Numbered from the stretch's first letter, positions 24,325-32,889 are shown. The stretch is DNA of 64,000 nucleotides from a gamma proteobacterium SS-5 (GCA_009497875.2 CP032508.2:3426001-3490000); one strand, 5' to 3'. The notes: a model not told the origin generated them from the letters alone. Made by a program: numbers and translations.

Positions 24325-25575
24325 ATGGACAGCTCAAGCCAAAACCCCAAGCCCATGACCCCCGAGCGTAAGGCCTTCCTGCGCAAGTGGGTGGTGCTCT
24401 TCTCCGCCCTGGAGTCCCTGGTCGAGACCGGCATCAAGCTGGGCGCGGCCCTGCTCACCGGCAGCGTCGGCCTGATGGCGGACGTCATCCACTCGGCAGT
24501 GGATGTGGTCGGCTCCCTGCTGGTCTGGGTTGGGGTGCGGATAGCGCCAAACAAATACCGCAGCTTTCCCTACGGTTTTTACAAGATCGAAAACCTGCTG
24601 GCCCTGGCCATAGGCCTTGCCATCCTGTTCGGTGCCTTTGAGATCTTCAAGATCTTTCTCGCCGGCAAATCCCCCCTGCCCAGCAACGTCCCCATCGGCG
24701 TAGCCGCAGTGCTGCTGGGCATGGCCCTGGACTTCTTCTGGGGTCGCTTTGAGGCCCGCGTGGGGCGCGAGATCAACTCCCCCGGCATCGAGGCCAGCGG
24801 CACCCACACCCTATCCGATGTCTTCTCCTCCCTGGTGGTACTGGTCGGGCTGCTGGGCTCCCTGTTCGGCTACAACCTGGACCGCTGGGCGGCGCTGATC
24901 GTCTCCCTGATGATCACCCGCATGGGCCTGATCATCATCTGGGATAACGTCCGCGTGCTGCTGGACATCGCCGTAGAGCCGGAACGACTGGCCAGCTACC
25001 GCAAGATCATCGAACGCCAACCTGGGGTGCTCGACGTACACGCGGTGCGCGGGCGCAACTCCGGCAGCTTCCGCTTCGTCGATGCCGAGGTGGTGGTATC
25101 CGCCTTCGAGATCGACGCCGCAGAGGCCATTGCCCAACAGATAGAGCAGGCCCTGAAGGAGGAAGACTCGGCAATAGACTCGGCCTTCATTCACTACCGC
25201 CACGAACTGCCCAGGCAGATAAAGCTCTACGTCCCCACCGATGCCAGCGGAACCATCATCAGCGACTGCTTCGGCAAGGCCAGCCACTTCAGCCGCATCC
25301 TCTACGACCGCCAGACCCAGCAGGTGCTGCAACGGGAGGTACAGCAAAACCCCTTCAACGACGAGGAAGAACACCGCGGCATCCGCCTGGCCAGCCACCT
25401 GATCGACCAGGGCGCGGACAGCGTCTGCTGCCGTGAAGACCTGGAAAACAAAGGCCCCGGCCTGATGCTGCACCGCTTCGGCATAGACCTGCGCCGAACC
25501 GAAGAGCCCCAACTCGACCGGGTGCTGGAGGACTACCTGGAGAGCACCAAATCCATGTTTCAACCCAGAAGGTAA
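24325..25575 (+). CDS. Cation diffusion facilitator with C-terminal NifX-like domain
   Basis: The 416-aa protein has six predicted membrane segments (~25-215) with the CDF metal sites LMADVIHSAVDV and GTHTLSDVFSS. These are HxxxD/DxxxD-type pairs in helices 2 and 5. A ferredoxin-like cytosolic domain follows. From ~300 a dinitrogenase iron-molybdenum cofactor (NifX/NifB-like) domain begins, IKLYVPTDASGTIISDCFGKA. Such fusions are presumed to export divalent metals such as Fe or Zn from the cytoplasm. A CATAAT box lies only 6 bp before the ATG, so the mRNA may be leaderless or start at ATG 24355. Confidence 0.9.
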   Translation: MDSSSQNPKPMTPERKAFLRKWVVLFSALESLVETGIKLGAALLTGSVGLMADVIHSAVDVVGSLLVWVGVRIAPNKYRSFPYGFYKIENLLALAIGLAILFGAFEIFKIFLAGKSPLPSNVPIGVAAVLLGMALDFFWGRFEARVGREINSPGIEASGTHTLSDVFSSLVVLVGLLGSLFGYNLDRWAALIVSLMITRMGLIIIWDNVRVLLDIAVEPERLASYRKIIERQPGVLDVHAVRGRNSGSFRFVDAEVVVSAFEIDAAEAIAQQIEQALKEEDSAIDSAFIHYRHELPRQIKLYVPTDASGTIISDCFGKASHFSRILYDRQTQQVLQREVQQNPFNDEEEHRGIRLASHLIDQGADSVCCREDLENKGPGLMLHRFGIDLRRTEEPQLDRVLEDYLESTKSMFQPRR

Positions 25576-25584
25576 ATGCTCAGG

Positions 25585-25676
25585 CCGACAGGGCGGGCCG
25601 TGCCCGCCGCTGGGCCGATTCAGCTTGAGCAAGCCCCATCTGCAACAGCACGGCGGCCAAGGGCCGCCCTATGGGG
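25585..25676. repeat. GC-hairpin dispersed repeat
   Basis: AGGGCGGGCCGTGCCCGCC at the left pairs with CACGGCGGCCAAGGGCCGC, then CCTATG, at the right. The same layout recurs at 29393-29478. It lies 10 bp after the CDF gene and could act as a transcription-stopping hairpin, but no T run follows. The CCGAGCGCTGG palindrome arm occurs at ~25738. Confidence 0.6.
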
Positions 25677-25870
25677 TTGTGACAGGCCTGGCCTTAGTGT
25701 GAAACAGCCTTGCCGTTGCAAAACATCCTGGGAGTTCCGAGCGCTGGCTTGGAGGTAAACGCCGGGTCTCAGCCCGGTGCGACTCGCGACGCAGCGCATC
25801 GCCCCTGGGTACCCACGCAGCGCGTGGGTATTAATTGTTGCATAAGTAATGGCAGTATATAATTGGCCGC

Positions 25871-25996
25871 ATGAGCACACAGATCGAAATACGTGAACAG
25901 CGCCGTAGGGAGGTGGTCGAGGCCATCGTGTTGAGGCAAGAGCCTGTGCATTTAGTGCAGCGAATTTACAATGTGCCGGAACGCCCCGTGTGCTGA
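25871..25996 (+). pseudogene. IS630-like transposase N-terminal stub
   Basis: An open frame of 41 codons, MSTQIEIREQRRREVVEAIV, LRQEPVHLVQRIYNVPERPVC, looks like the first helix-turn-helix of an IS630/IS-type transposase. It stops abruptly where response-regulator sequence begins. AT-rich DNA upstream (25840-25870) may be the original element end and promoter. No other transposase parts are near, so it is a remnant. Confidence 0.45.
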
Positions 25997-26508
25997 CTCA
26001 GCAGCAGGCTTTGGCCTTGCGGGCTGGTGAGGATCTGTTGGCTTGGGTCGAAGTGCCAGGTCAATAGCGCGGGCGTTGGGCTGGGCTGGTTGTTGTGTAT
26101 GCGTTGCCAGAGGTTGTCGATGCGCAGGTGGAGTTCATCCGGGTCCACCGGCTTGACCAGATAGTCGTCCGCGCCCGCGCCCAGGCCGGTGAGGCGGTCG
26201 TCTCGGCCGCCACTGGCCGTGATGATAATGATGCCGCAGGCGCTGTGCTGGCGTAGATGTTGAGCAAGGCTGAGGCCGTCTTCCCCGGGCAGACCGAGAT
26301 CGACCAGGACGATGTCGGCTTCCTGGTGCATGAGTTGTTTGTAGAAGGCTTCGGCGCTGCCGACACCCCAGCAGGGGTAGCCCTGGCCGGTCAGCAGGCT
26401 GAATGGAGACGCTGACACTGCGGCGGTGATCGGCATGGCCCGCCAGCGGGGATTGATACCCTCCGCCAAGGCGGTGTTTGCTCGTTTGCACGCCTCCGAC
26501 TTTCGCAT
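25966..26508 (-). pseudogene. Truncated OmpR-type response regulator
   Basis: Residues ~40-130 read as receiver sequence (GQGYPCWGVGSAEAFYKQL, ADIVLVDLGLPGEDGLSL with phosphoacceptor Asp, IIIITASGGRDDR, GADDYLVKPVDPDEL). A short piece of winged-helix linker follows (TWHFDPSQQIL). The first beta strand with the acidic pair is replaced by unrelated sequence (MRKSEACKRANTALAEG). The DNA-binding domain is cut off at the junction with the IS630-like stub. It is non-functional as a regulator by this reading. Confidence 0.6.
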
Positions 26509-26608
26509 TTCTGCCGCCGTGATCTCGACGATCTTGCGCCAGGTGGGCGAGGCGGATTGAGGGCTCAGGGTTATTTAATCTGCCCCGCCGTCCCGCCAGC
26601 GCCGATAC

Positions 26609-27532
26609 TCAATGGCCATCAAACACAGCCGTCACGCTCGGCGCGTCCAGAATCCGGTCAGCCCAGAGATCGAGTTGATCAAGGGTCGCTTCCGACAAGC
26701 GCACGCGGGTCTCCTCTGACAAAGGGCCAAAGCGTTTGGTCAGTAGCCGAGCTAGAATGGCGGTAGCCTCTTCACGTTTGCCCTGCTGCATACCCTGCTG
26801 CAGCCCCCTCTCCGTCGCCGCCCGCAGTGCCGACGATTCATCCATCATCGCCCGTTCGCGCACAAAGGCCATGCGCCGGGTTTCCTCGTCGGCGCTGAGG
26901 CCTTTGAGTTTGTCCAGTGCCTGTTGTACCGGTGGGTAGTCGATGGTTTGCATGGTGTTGTCCTCCTGCCAGTGTTCAAACAGTTTGATCCAGTCCGCCA
27001 GAGGGCCCTGGGTATGGCCCAGGCGGTCCGCTTTGCTGAGTTCAATAATGTGCAATTTTAGCTCATCGCCGAGCTTGACCTGCGGATTGTTGCGGTCGCG
27101 CAATTCAAAGCACCATTGTGCCTGGTTGGCGTTTTCCGGCTGGTCGAACAGGTCAAAATCCAGCAGATGGATGCCGATGACGGGTTTCAGGTTGAAGTAA
27201 TCCTCGCCGCTGCTGATTTGGCCGGAAAGGGCGCGGGCGAGGTAATAGGTGCTGCGGGCGCTCCAGGGGTCGAAGCGGCGGATCTGCATTTCGACATTGA
27301 ACAGGCGGCCGTGCTGATCCTTGACCAGGATGTCGAGGACGATGAATTTGCCAGTGATTTCGTCGGGTTCGATGCGCGGATTGAGGACCTCCACCACCTC
27401 AACCGGCGGTTTGTCGCTGCGCACGGCGTTGATCAGGGCGGCGAGCAGGGCCGGGGCCTCAGCAAACAGCCTCTTGAAGACGTAGTCGTTTTTCGGGTCG
27501 AGCAGGTCGTCTGGCGGGATTGATTGATTCAT
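26609..27532 (-). CDS. Rpn family recombination-promoting nuclease / PDDEXK_2 protein
   Basis: The 307-aa protein starts MNQSIPPDDLLDPKNDYVFKRLF, the conserved opening of TIGR01784-type proteins. The PD-(D/E)XK core is DILVKDQHGRLFNVEMQ (D...E-x-Q). The C-terminal DUF4351-like segment is AILARLLTKRFGPLSEETRV to LDAPSVTAVF. A short RGLQQGMQQG motif precedes it. ATG 27532 was chosen as the conserved start; ATG 27565 is possible. Unlike the island copies at 1-6 kb the frame is complete and the repeat tract short. Proposed role is DNA cleavage in RecA-independent recombination. Confidence 0.85.
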   Translation of the reverse strand: MNQSIPPDDLLDPKNDYVFKRLFAEAPALLAALINAVRSDKPPVEVVEVLNPRIEPDEITGKFIVLDILVKDQHGRLFNVEMQIRRFDPWSARSTYYLARALSGQISSGEDYFNLKPVIGIHLLDFDLFDQPENANQAQWCFELRDRNNPQVKLGDELKLHIIELSKADRLGHTQGPLADWIKLFEHWQEDNTMQTIDYPPVQQALDKLKGLSADEETRRMAFVRERAMMDESSALRAATERGLQQGMQQGKREEATAILARLLTKRFGPLSEETRVRLSEATLDQLDLWADRILDAPSVTAVFDGH

Positions 27533-27651
27533 GGCGGTAATAGGGAATGTGAAGACAACATCCATTCTGACAGTGGCGTGTTAGGCCACATAAATTTCGC
27601 TAATGTAAGAATACTAGCACGAGCCCGGAAAAATGAAGCATGACCTCGGGC

Positions 27652-27785
27652 GGGAGCATTACCCACTTGTCCCACCTCGATCAGCAAGCTGCTGCAATCG
27701 CGGGCAAGCCCGCTCCCACTGGGCCTGGCCTATTGATGCGGTAAAAAATGACCCGTTTGGGCTGGAACAAATGGGTAATGCTCCC
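27652..27785. mobile_element. 134-bp MITE with 8-bp target duplication
   Basis: The ends GGGAGCATTACCCACTTGT and the complement of ACAAATGGGTAATGCTCCC match at 18 of 19 positions. CCTCGGGC lies directly outside both ends (27644-27651 and 27786-27793), a perfect 8-bp duplication. The interior contains GCGGGCAAGCCCGCTCCCAC, the type of hairpin known from Pseudomonas REP sequences, and no gene. It shares ATTACCCA near the tip with the MITE at 13426. Confidence 0.88.
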
Positions 27786-27797
27786 CCTCGGGCCGCC

Positions 27798-29372
27798 CTA
27801 TGTGTATGGACCATCTGCCCTTCCTTGGCCCAGGGTTTCCACCTCAAAGGCAATCAGATTACGCTGCTCCGTGCTGAACTCTATGCCGATGAGGTGGATG
27901 GGCTGTTTGAGTGATTGATACTTTTCGGCATAGTTCTTGATCTTCAGCTGCTCCAGCGCCTTGCCCTCCGGGAACAGTTCCACCACCTTGAATTCGAACA
28001 GCCAGACCTGGCCGTTGAACAGCAGGGCCATGTCCAGCCGACCCTGATTGGTGGCGTCTTCCAGGCGGATATCCAGCCCCAGGGCGGCGAAGTGGCTGTA
28101 GAAGACGCTGGCCCAGTAGCCTTCGTACTGGGTGATGGGGTTGTTGCGGTACCAATCGTGGGGGATGCTGGCGTAGAGGCTGTGGAAGTGCTGGTGTAGT
28201 CGCTCGAAGTCGCCGCTCATCAGGCTGTCGTAGAGGCGGCTCATGCCCCGGCTGGCCTGGCTGCGATCCCCCATCAGCGCCTTGGTCAGGCTGTTGTTCA
28301 GGGCGCTGCGCACCTCCAGATTGGGATAGCCGAGCTGGTAGTCGATACGGGCACCCGTGTGGCGCTGACCCTGGATGGTCAGGTAGCCGGTCTGCCAGAG
28401 CAGGGCCTCGGTGCTGATGTGATCGATATCGAACGAGCCCAGCAGATCCTCGTCACCGCTCAGGGATTCCAGGTTTGGGCTGAAGACACCCCGGCCAGTC
28501 ATCACATCGATCAAAAAGGTCGGCGTGCCCGTCTCGAACCAATAAGAGCGGAATTGCCGGTTACGCAGCAGCAGCAAGAGGTCATAGGGGTTATACACCG
28601 CCTCGCCGGTCCAGTTGTAGCCATTGTACCAGTCGCGAATTTGCTGCCGGTCCAGGCCTTCCAGCTCCGGGGCGAATACCTCATCCAGATCATCCTCGGT
28701 ATAGCCACAGATGGCCGAATAGCCGGCATTCAGGGTGATGTCTTCCAGGTTGTTCAGGCCAGAGAAGATGCTCACCTTGCTGAACTTGGACACGCCGGTG
28801 ATGAAGGCGAATTTGATCTGGGCGTCGTTGTCCTTGATCACCGAGTAGAGGTTGCGCAGGCCATCGCGCATCTCGCGGGCCAGGTCAGGCTGGGTCAGGT
28901 TATCGACAATGGGCTTGTCGTATTCGTCCACCAGAATGACCACGCGCTGGCCGTATTTTTGCTCGGCGCTCTGGATCAGCTCGGCAAAACAGCCCGGAGC
29001 GGTGGGTTGGCGGCAGCTGATGCCCAGCCTGGCCTGGTTGATATCGAGCAATTCGCGGAACTTGGCCTCCAGCTGCGCCCGATCGCGCATCAGGCCACCA
29101 CCAAAGCTCAGCCGAATGACAGGGTATTGGATCGACCAATCCCAGTGGCCGTGGGCATGGAGGCCACGAAACAGCGGCTCATTGGCCTGAAACAGCTCGG
29201 CCAGGGTATCGAGAAAAAGGGATTTGCCAAAGCGGCGCGGGCGGGAGAGGAAGTAGTATTTGCCCTCATCGATCAGCCTCAGGGCATAGGCGGTTTTGTC
29301 CACATAGTAATGATCCTCCTCGCGCATCTCGCGCAGGTTGGCAATGCCGGTGGGGAGTTTCTTGCGTTTCAT
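27798..29372 (-). CDS. AAA-ATPase-like / PD-(D/E)XK nuclease domain protein (DUF1703 type)
   Basis: In this 524-aa protein, residues 1-210 form the AAA-ATPase_like domain (YYVDKTAYALRL, P-loop RPRRFGKSL, Walker B VVILVDEYDKPI, FAFITGVSKFSKVSIFSG). The C-terminal nuclease-fold domain has GRLDMALLFNGQVWLFEFKV (D...E-x-K). ATG 29372 is the conserved start MKRKKLPTGIAN. The last few residues (GQGRADGPYT) read into repeat DNA next to the MITE. The family is widespread in Bacteroidetes and sulfur bacteria; function unknown, possibly nucleic-acid directed. Confidence 0.88.
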   Translation of the reverse strand: MKRKKLPTGIANLREMREEDHYYVDKTAYALRLIDEGKYYFLSRPRRFGKSLFLDTLAELFQANEPLFRGLHAHGHWDWSIQYPVIRLSFGGGLMRDRAQLEAKFRELLDINQARLGISCRQPTAPGCFAELIQSAEQKYGQRVVILVDEYDKPIVDNLTQPDLAREMRDGLRNLYSVIKDNDAQIKFAFITGVSKFSKVSIFSGLNNLEDITLNAGYSAICGYTEDDLDEVFAPELEGLDRQQIRDWYNGYNWTGEAVYNPYDLLLLLRNRQFRSYWFETGTPTFLIDVMTGRGVFSPNLESLSGDEDLLGSFDIDHISTEALLWQTGYLTIQGQRHTGARIDYQLGYPNLEVRSALNNSLTKALMGDRSQASRGMSRLYDSLMSGDFERLHQHFHSLYASIPHDWYRNNPITQYEGYWASVFYSHFAALGLDIRLEDATNQGRLDMALLFNGQVWLFEFKVVELFPEGKALEQLKIKNYAEKYQSLKQPIHLIGIEFSTEQRNLIAFEVETLGQGRADGPYT

Positions 29373-29392
29373 GCCACCATGATAGCACCGCA

Positions 29393-29480
29393 CAGGGCGC
29401 TCCGCGCCTGCCGCTGGGCCTTCCAAACTGGATCAGTGCATCATAGCGACGGCACGGCGGCCATGGGCCGCCCTATGCCC
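29393..29480. repeat. GC-hairpin dispersed repeat, second copy
   Basis: AGGGCGCTCCGCGCCTGCCGCTGGGCC at the left and ACGGCACGGCGGCCATGGG, then CCGCCCTATG, at the right share the layout of 25585-25676. It fills the spacer between msrQ and the DUF1703 gene. No gene or T run is present. Confidence 0.55.
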
Positions 29481-29530
29481 GCGACGCGGCGCGTGGGTAC
29501 CAGAAACCTTCTATCCTCTGGCTTCTGATT

Positions 29531-30166
29531 TCAGAAAACCCATTCCTTGATACTGCGGGCATGGTAGAAGCGATAGGCCAGCAGGCCGACCAGGATGGCG
29601 GCGTACCAGAGCACGTCGGTGGGGTTCCAGGTGCGAACCAGCAGGTAATGCAGTACCGAGAAAAAGGTGATGGGATAGACCATGGAATGGATGCGCTTCC
29701 AGTTCTTGCCGGCCTTTTTCATCATCGGGTCATTGGCCGTGGCCGCTACCGGGATCAGCATCAGCCAAGCGAGAAAGCCCACGGTGATGTAGGGCAGCTT
29801 GGCCACGTCGAGGAAGAACTCGTGCACAATGAAGTTGTCCTCGCGCCAGATGTACACCAGAAAGTGCAGGGTGGCGTAGAAAAAGGCGAACAGACCGAGC
29901 ATGCGGCGGATCTTGATCAGGCCGTTCCAGCCGGTCCACTTGCGCAGCGGGGTCACGCTCAGGGTCAGTAGGAGGAAGATGAGCGAGGCCTCGCCGGTCA
30001 TGCCGATGATCTCCCAGGAGGGGTAATCACCAAAGCGCCCGCTCAGGGCGTACCAGGCGATCTCATACAGGGGCGAGAGGGAGGCCAGAAACAGGCCGAT
30101 CTTGATCAGTTGCAGCCTGGGGTCGCTGACCCTGGTGCCGGGTGCCGAACTGGGTGCTATGCTCAT
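29531..30166 (-). CDS. msrQ: Protein-methionine-sulfoxide reductase heme-binding subunit
   Basis: The 211-aa inner-membrane protein has about six predicted TM helices. Typical MsrQ/YedZ motifs are GEASLIFLLLTLSVTPLR, RRMLGLFAFFYATLHFLVY, WKRIHSMVYPITFFSVLHYL. Histidines in ATLHF, KRIHS and VLHYL are the expected heme ligands. MsrQ passes electrons to the periplasmic molybdoenzyme MsrP, which repairs oxidised methionines. No msrP lies in this window, so the partner must be elsewhere or absent. Confidence 0.92.
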   Translation of the reverse strand: MSIAPSSAPGTRVSDPRLQLIKIGLFLASLSPLYEIAWYALSGRFGDYPSWEIIGMTGEASLIFLLLTLSVTPLRKWTGWNGLIKIRRMLGLFAFFYATLHFLVYIWREDNFIVHEFFLDVAKLPYITVGFLAWLMLIPVAATANDPMMKKAGKNWKRIHSMVYPITFFSVLHYLLVRTWNPTDVLWYAAILVGLLAYRFYHARSIKEWVF

Positions 30167-30258
30167 GGGGTTTCGACTCTGCGTGCTCTGCGCTGGTTTG
30201 CGCCCTTGCCTTGGGATTTGGCCGATAAGGATACGCCAGCGGGGCTGGAGTCTCCAGC

Positions 30259-30483
30259 CTATTTCTTATCCCCCTCGGCGTCCCCGCGCTTATCCTTGGC
30301 CAATGCCGGTCGGCCGATCTGGTCCAATCCCACATGCACCTCGGTGGTCTTGGCGCAGCGGCCCTGGCGGCCCAGGTTGGGGTTGAGCGCCCGCTGCACG
30401 CGCAGCACCAGCCAGACCAACAGCACCACGGCGGAGATACCCAGGGTGAGATAGTCGCCAAAGGTCAGCTGTTGTGTCTCCAT
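30259..30483 (-). CDS. Small one-TM protein of unknown function (74 aa)
   Basis: METQQLTFGDYLTLGISAVV is followed by LLVWLVLRVQRALNP, one clear transmembrane segment near residues 12-30. A polar tail (EVHVGLDQIGRPALAKDK) follows. It starts 3 bp after the stop of the HD-GYP-like gene, so the two are likely cotranslated, with msrQ 92 bp further downstream. No family is recognised. The C-terminal GDAEGDKK end is highly charged. Confidence 0.6.
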   Translation of the reverse strand: METQQLTFGDYLTLGISAVVLLVWLVLRVQRALNPNLGRQGRCAKTTEVHVGLDQIGRPALAKDKRGDAEGDKK

Positions 30484-30486
30484 GGG

Positions 30487-31695
30487 TCATCCTTCAAGGC
30501 TATAGCCGAGCAGGCCCTGGGGGTCCTGCCGTGGGTCGCTGGGGTCGAGTACCTTGGCGATCTTGCGTCCATCGGAGCGGTCTTTCTGATACAGGTCCAC
30601 ATCCATGGGCTTCATCAGGTTCAGGCCCTGTTTGGAATAGAAGATACGCACCTTGGGGCGCAGGGCATCACGCCAGTTCACCTGGGTCACCAGGCCCTTC
30701 TCGCCGGTATCCAGCTGTACCGCGCTGGATACGGGATAGACGCCGACCAGCTGGATCAGCAGTTCGATGAGTTCCATGCTGTGGCTGCCCTTTTGACCTG
30801 CCAGATAGATCTGCTTCAAGGCCGTGGCCGGGATCACCGGGCCGGAGTCGTAATAGCCCTTGATCAGGCTGTCGTAGTGGTCCGCCAGGGCCATGATCTG
30901 CGCCATCAGCGGCACGTCCGCGCCCCGGTACTGGCTGAAATAGCCGCTGCCGTCCAGGTGTTCATGATGCTTGGCCACCAGATCGATGATCTGGCTATCC
31001 ACCCCGGCCGACTCCAACAGCTCCACGCTCAGGTCCACATGGGTCTGCACCTGGGCGTACTCATCTTCGGTATAGGGCACCAGGTTTTTCAGCAGTTGCG
31101 TGGGCAACCTCGACCAGCCCACGTCCATCAGTAGGCTGGCGCTGCCCAGCATGGACAGCTCATCATCGCTCATATCCATGCGTTGACCCAGCATCAGGGC
31201 CAGGCTCATCACTCCATAGCAATGGGTGGCCAGGTCATCGTAGCGATTGGACAGGTGGAACAGGTTGATCAGGGCGTGTGCATTGCGCAGTGTGGAATTG
31301 TGCGTTTCTTCGACGATACTGGCCATGGCCGAGACATCCATGCTTGCCCCTTCCTCCATGGCCCCATTCAGCATCACCCCCAGCTGTTTGACCGACTGTA
31401 CGCGCAGGTTCTTGGCGTGACTCAGCTCCTTGCTCAGGCTGGCCGGCGGCAGCTCCCGGTTGGCCGGTGGCGGGGCCTTGGCTGGTTTTTTTTCCTCGCC
31501 GTCAAAGCTGCACGTGCTCTTGTCCCGGTCCACGCTGATCTGCTTGACCCCGCAGGAGGCCAACTGCTTGATCATGTCGGTGGAGCTGAGCAAAAAACGA
31601 TGCTTGTAGAAGGGGCTCTTCATCCAGGAGACATCTATGCCTACCAGATACATACCCACCTGGGCCTTTTCAATCGGAACCTTGATTTCAGACAT
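30487..31695 (-). CDS. DUF3391 / degenerate HD-GYP domain protein
   Basis: In this 402-aa protein, the N-terminal ~65 residues are DUF3391 (VPIEKAQVGMYLVGID). Residues ~135-330 align with HD-GYP cyclic-di-GMP phosphodiesterases: H158, then LLMDVGWSRLP where the HD dyad should be (M190-D191). KHHEHLDGSGY follows, with GYF instead of GYP. The metal-binding His of the dyad is therefore lost, while HHE..DG is kept. It is probably a c-di-GMP binding or scaffold protein and not an active phosphodiesterase; that is inferred. It forms an operon with the small TM gene. Confidence 0.82.
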   Translation of the reverse strand: MSEIKVPIEKAQVGMYLVGIDVSWMKSPFYKHRFLLSSTDMIKQLASCGVKQISVDRDKSTCSFDGEEKKPAKAPPPANRELPPASLSKELSHAKNLRVQSVKQLGVMLNGAMEEGASMDVSAMASIVEETHNSTLRNAHALINLFHLSNRYDDLATHCYGVMSLALMLGQRMDMSDDELSMLGSASLLMDVGWSRLPTQLLKNLVPYTEDEYAQVQTHVDLSVELLESAGVDSQIIDLVAKHHEHLDGSGYFSQYRGADVPLMAQIMALADHYDSLIKGYYDSGPVIPATALKQIYLAGQKGSHSMELIELLIQLVGVYPVSSAVQLDTGEKGLVTQVNWRDALRPKVRIFYSKQGLNLMKPMDVDLYQKDRSDGRKIAKVLDPSDPRQDPQGLLGYSLEG

Positions 31696-31699
31696 AATT

Positions 31700-31840
<141 letters not shown>

Positions 31841-31860
31841 TCCAATTTCGTGAGCGTGAA

Positions 31861-31990
31861 ATGACAGAAGACGAAGGACAGCGTGTTGCGGCGCTGCGCG
31901 CCGTTTGTATGAAAAACGTCGAGCAGCGACACAAAAATCTGTCCTCAGTCCTCAGTCCTCAGTCCCCTGTCCCCTGTCTTCTGTCCGCAG
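31861..31990. repeat. GACAGAA-heptamer palindromic element, copy 2
   Basis: The layout is the same as the previous element: ACAGAAGACGAAGGACAG, a GTTGCGGCGCTGCGCGCCG arm, a partly matching GAGCAGCGACACAA arm, then TCCTCAGTCCTCAGTCC and CCCTGTCTTCTGTCC. Its right arm overlaps the 3' end of fur and provides the fur stop codon and last ~12 residues. Confidence 0.82.
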
Positions 31991-32394
31991 CTTGCGCAGA
32001 TGCCGTACAGATTGAGGTCGTGGTACAGGGGGCGGAAGCCGCTGGCCTGGGCCAGGGCATCGAGCTTGGTCTCCAGTCCGGCATCGCAGAATTCCTCTAC
32101 GGTACCGCAGTGCTTGCAGATCATGTGGTCGTGGTGGGCCTCATCGGCCAGTTCATAGACCGAGCGATCGGCGTTGAATGCCAGGCGCTTGACCATGCCG
32201 GCCGCCTCGAACTGGGCCAGGATACGATAGACACTGGCCACGCCCACATCCTCTCCCGCTTCTAGCAGGGTACGGTAAACATCATCTGCACTTAAATGAT
32301 TATCCTGATATTCCTCCAATACAGCAAGCACCTTGAGACGGGGTCCGGTAACGCGCAACCCGGCCAGACGCAGTTCGTCTTCTGACATTGACAA
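31945..32394 (-). CDS. fur: Ferric uptake regulator family repressor
   Basis: The 149-aa Fur protein has a winged helix (LRVTGPRLKVLAVLEEYQDNHLSADDVYRTLLEAGEDVGVASVYRIL) and a dimerisation domain with HHDHMICKHCGTVEEF and ICASCG. The metal-binding histidines and both CxxC pairs are present. It represses iron-uptake genes when loaded with Fe(II). Family members end shortly after the last CxxC. Here the tail QKTGDRGLRTED is read from the heptamer repeat element, so the original C-terminus has been altered. It is transcribed divergently from rplU. Confidence 0.93.
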   Translation of the reverse strand: MSMSEDELRLAGLRVTGPRLKVLAVLEEYQDNHLSADDVYRTLLEAGEDVGVASVYRILAQFEAAGMVKRLAFNADRSVYELADEAHHDHMICKHCGTVEEFCDAGLETKLDALAQASGFRPLYHDLNLYGICASCGQKTGDRGLRTED

Positions 32395-32469
32395 TCCTCA
32401 ATCGGTGAAATGACCGCCAGTTTAGTGGCGTTTTGGCGGCAAGGCCAGCCTGCGTCCTGAGATTGGTAT

Positions 32470-32498
32470 TTGACCCACCCGCAGGCTGCGGGTAGAAT
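32470..32498 (+). promoter_or_regulatory. Sigma-70 promoter of rplU-rpmA
   Basis: TTGACC (32470-32475) and TAGAAT (32493-32498) are separated by exactly 17 bp. The start point would be near 32505, leaving a ~60-nt leader before rplU, where ribosomal protein operons often carry control structures. The spacer contains a CCCGCAGGCTGCGGG palindrome between the boxes. Confidence 0.8.
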
Positions 32499-32566
32499 CC
32501 CGCCTCTTTCATTTCACGATAAGGGTTTCAGCCGCCTCTGGCGCGCTGGACAAGCGGAGAACTGCT

Positions 32567-32878
32567 ATGTATGCCGTAATTCAGACCGGGGGCAAACAGT
32601 ACCGGGTAGCGCCCGGTGACACGGTGCGAGTCGAAAAGCTCGACGCCGAAACCGGTGCCAGCGTAGAGCTGGACAAGGTGCTGATGCTCGCCAAAGACGA
32701 TGACATCCGGGTGGGAACCCCCTATGTTGACGGCGGCAGGGTCAGCGCGACCATCAAGGCCCACGGGCGTCACAAGAAGGTCAAGATCATCAAGTTCCGC
32801 AGGCGCAAGCACCACATGAAGCGGCAGGGTCACCGGCAGTGGTACACCGAGCTTGAAATCAACGAAATCAACGGGTAA
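32567..32878 (+). CDS. rplU: 50S ribosomal protein L21
   Basis: The 103-aa protein has the full L21 sequence: [20 protein letters not shown] at the start and [17 protein letters not shown] near the end. It binds 23S rRNA in the large subunit. It precedes rpmA by 11 bp in the standard rplU-rpmA-obgE order. CGGAGAA lies 7 bp before the ATG. Confidence 0.98.
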   Translation: MYAVIQTGGKQYRVAPGDTVRVEKLDAETGASVELDKVLMLAKDDDIRVGTPYVDGGRVSATIKAHGRHKKVKIIKFRRRKHHMKRQGHRQWYTELEINEING

Positions 32879-32889
32879 AGGGGAAGGAA

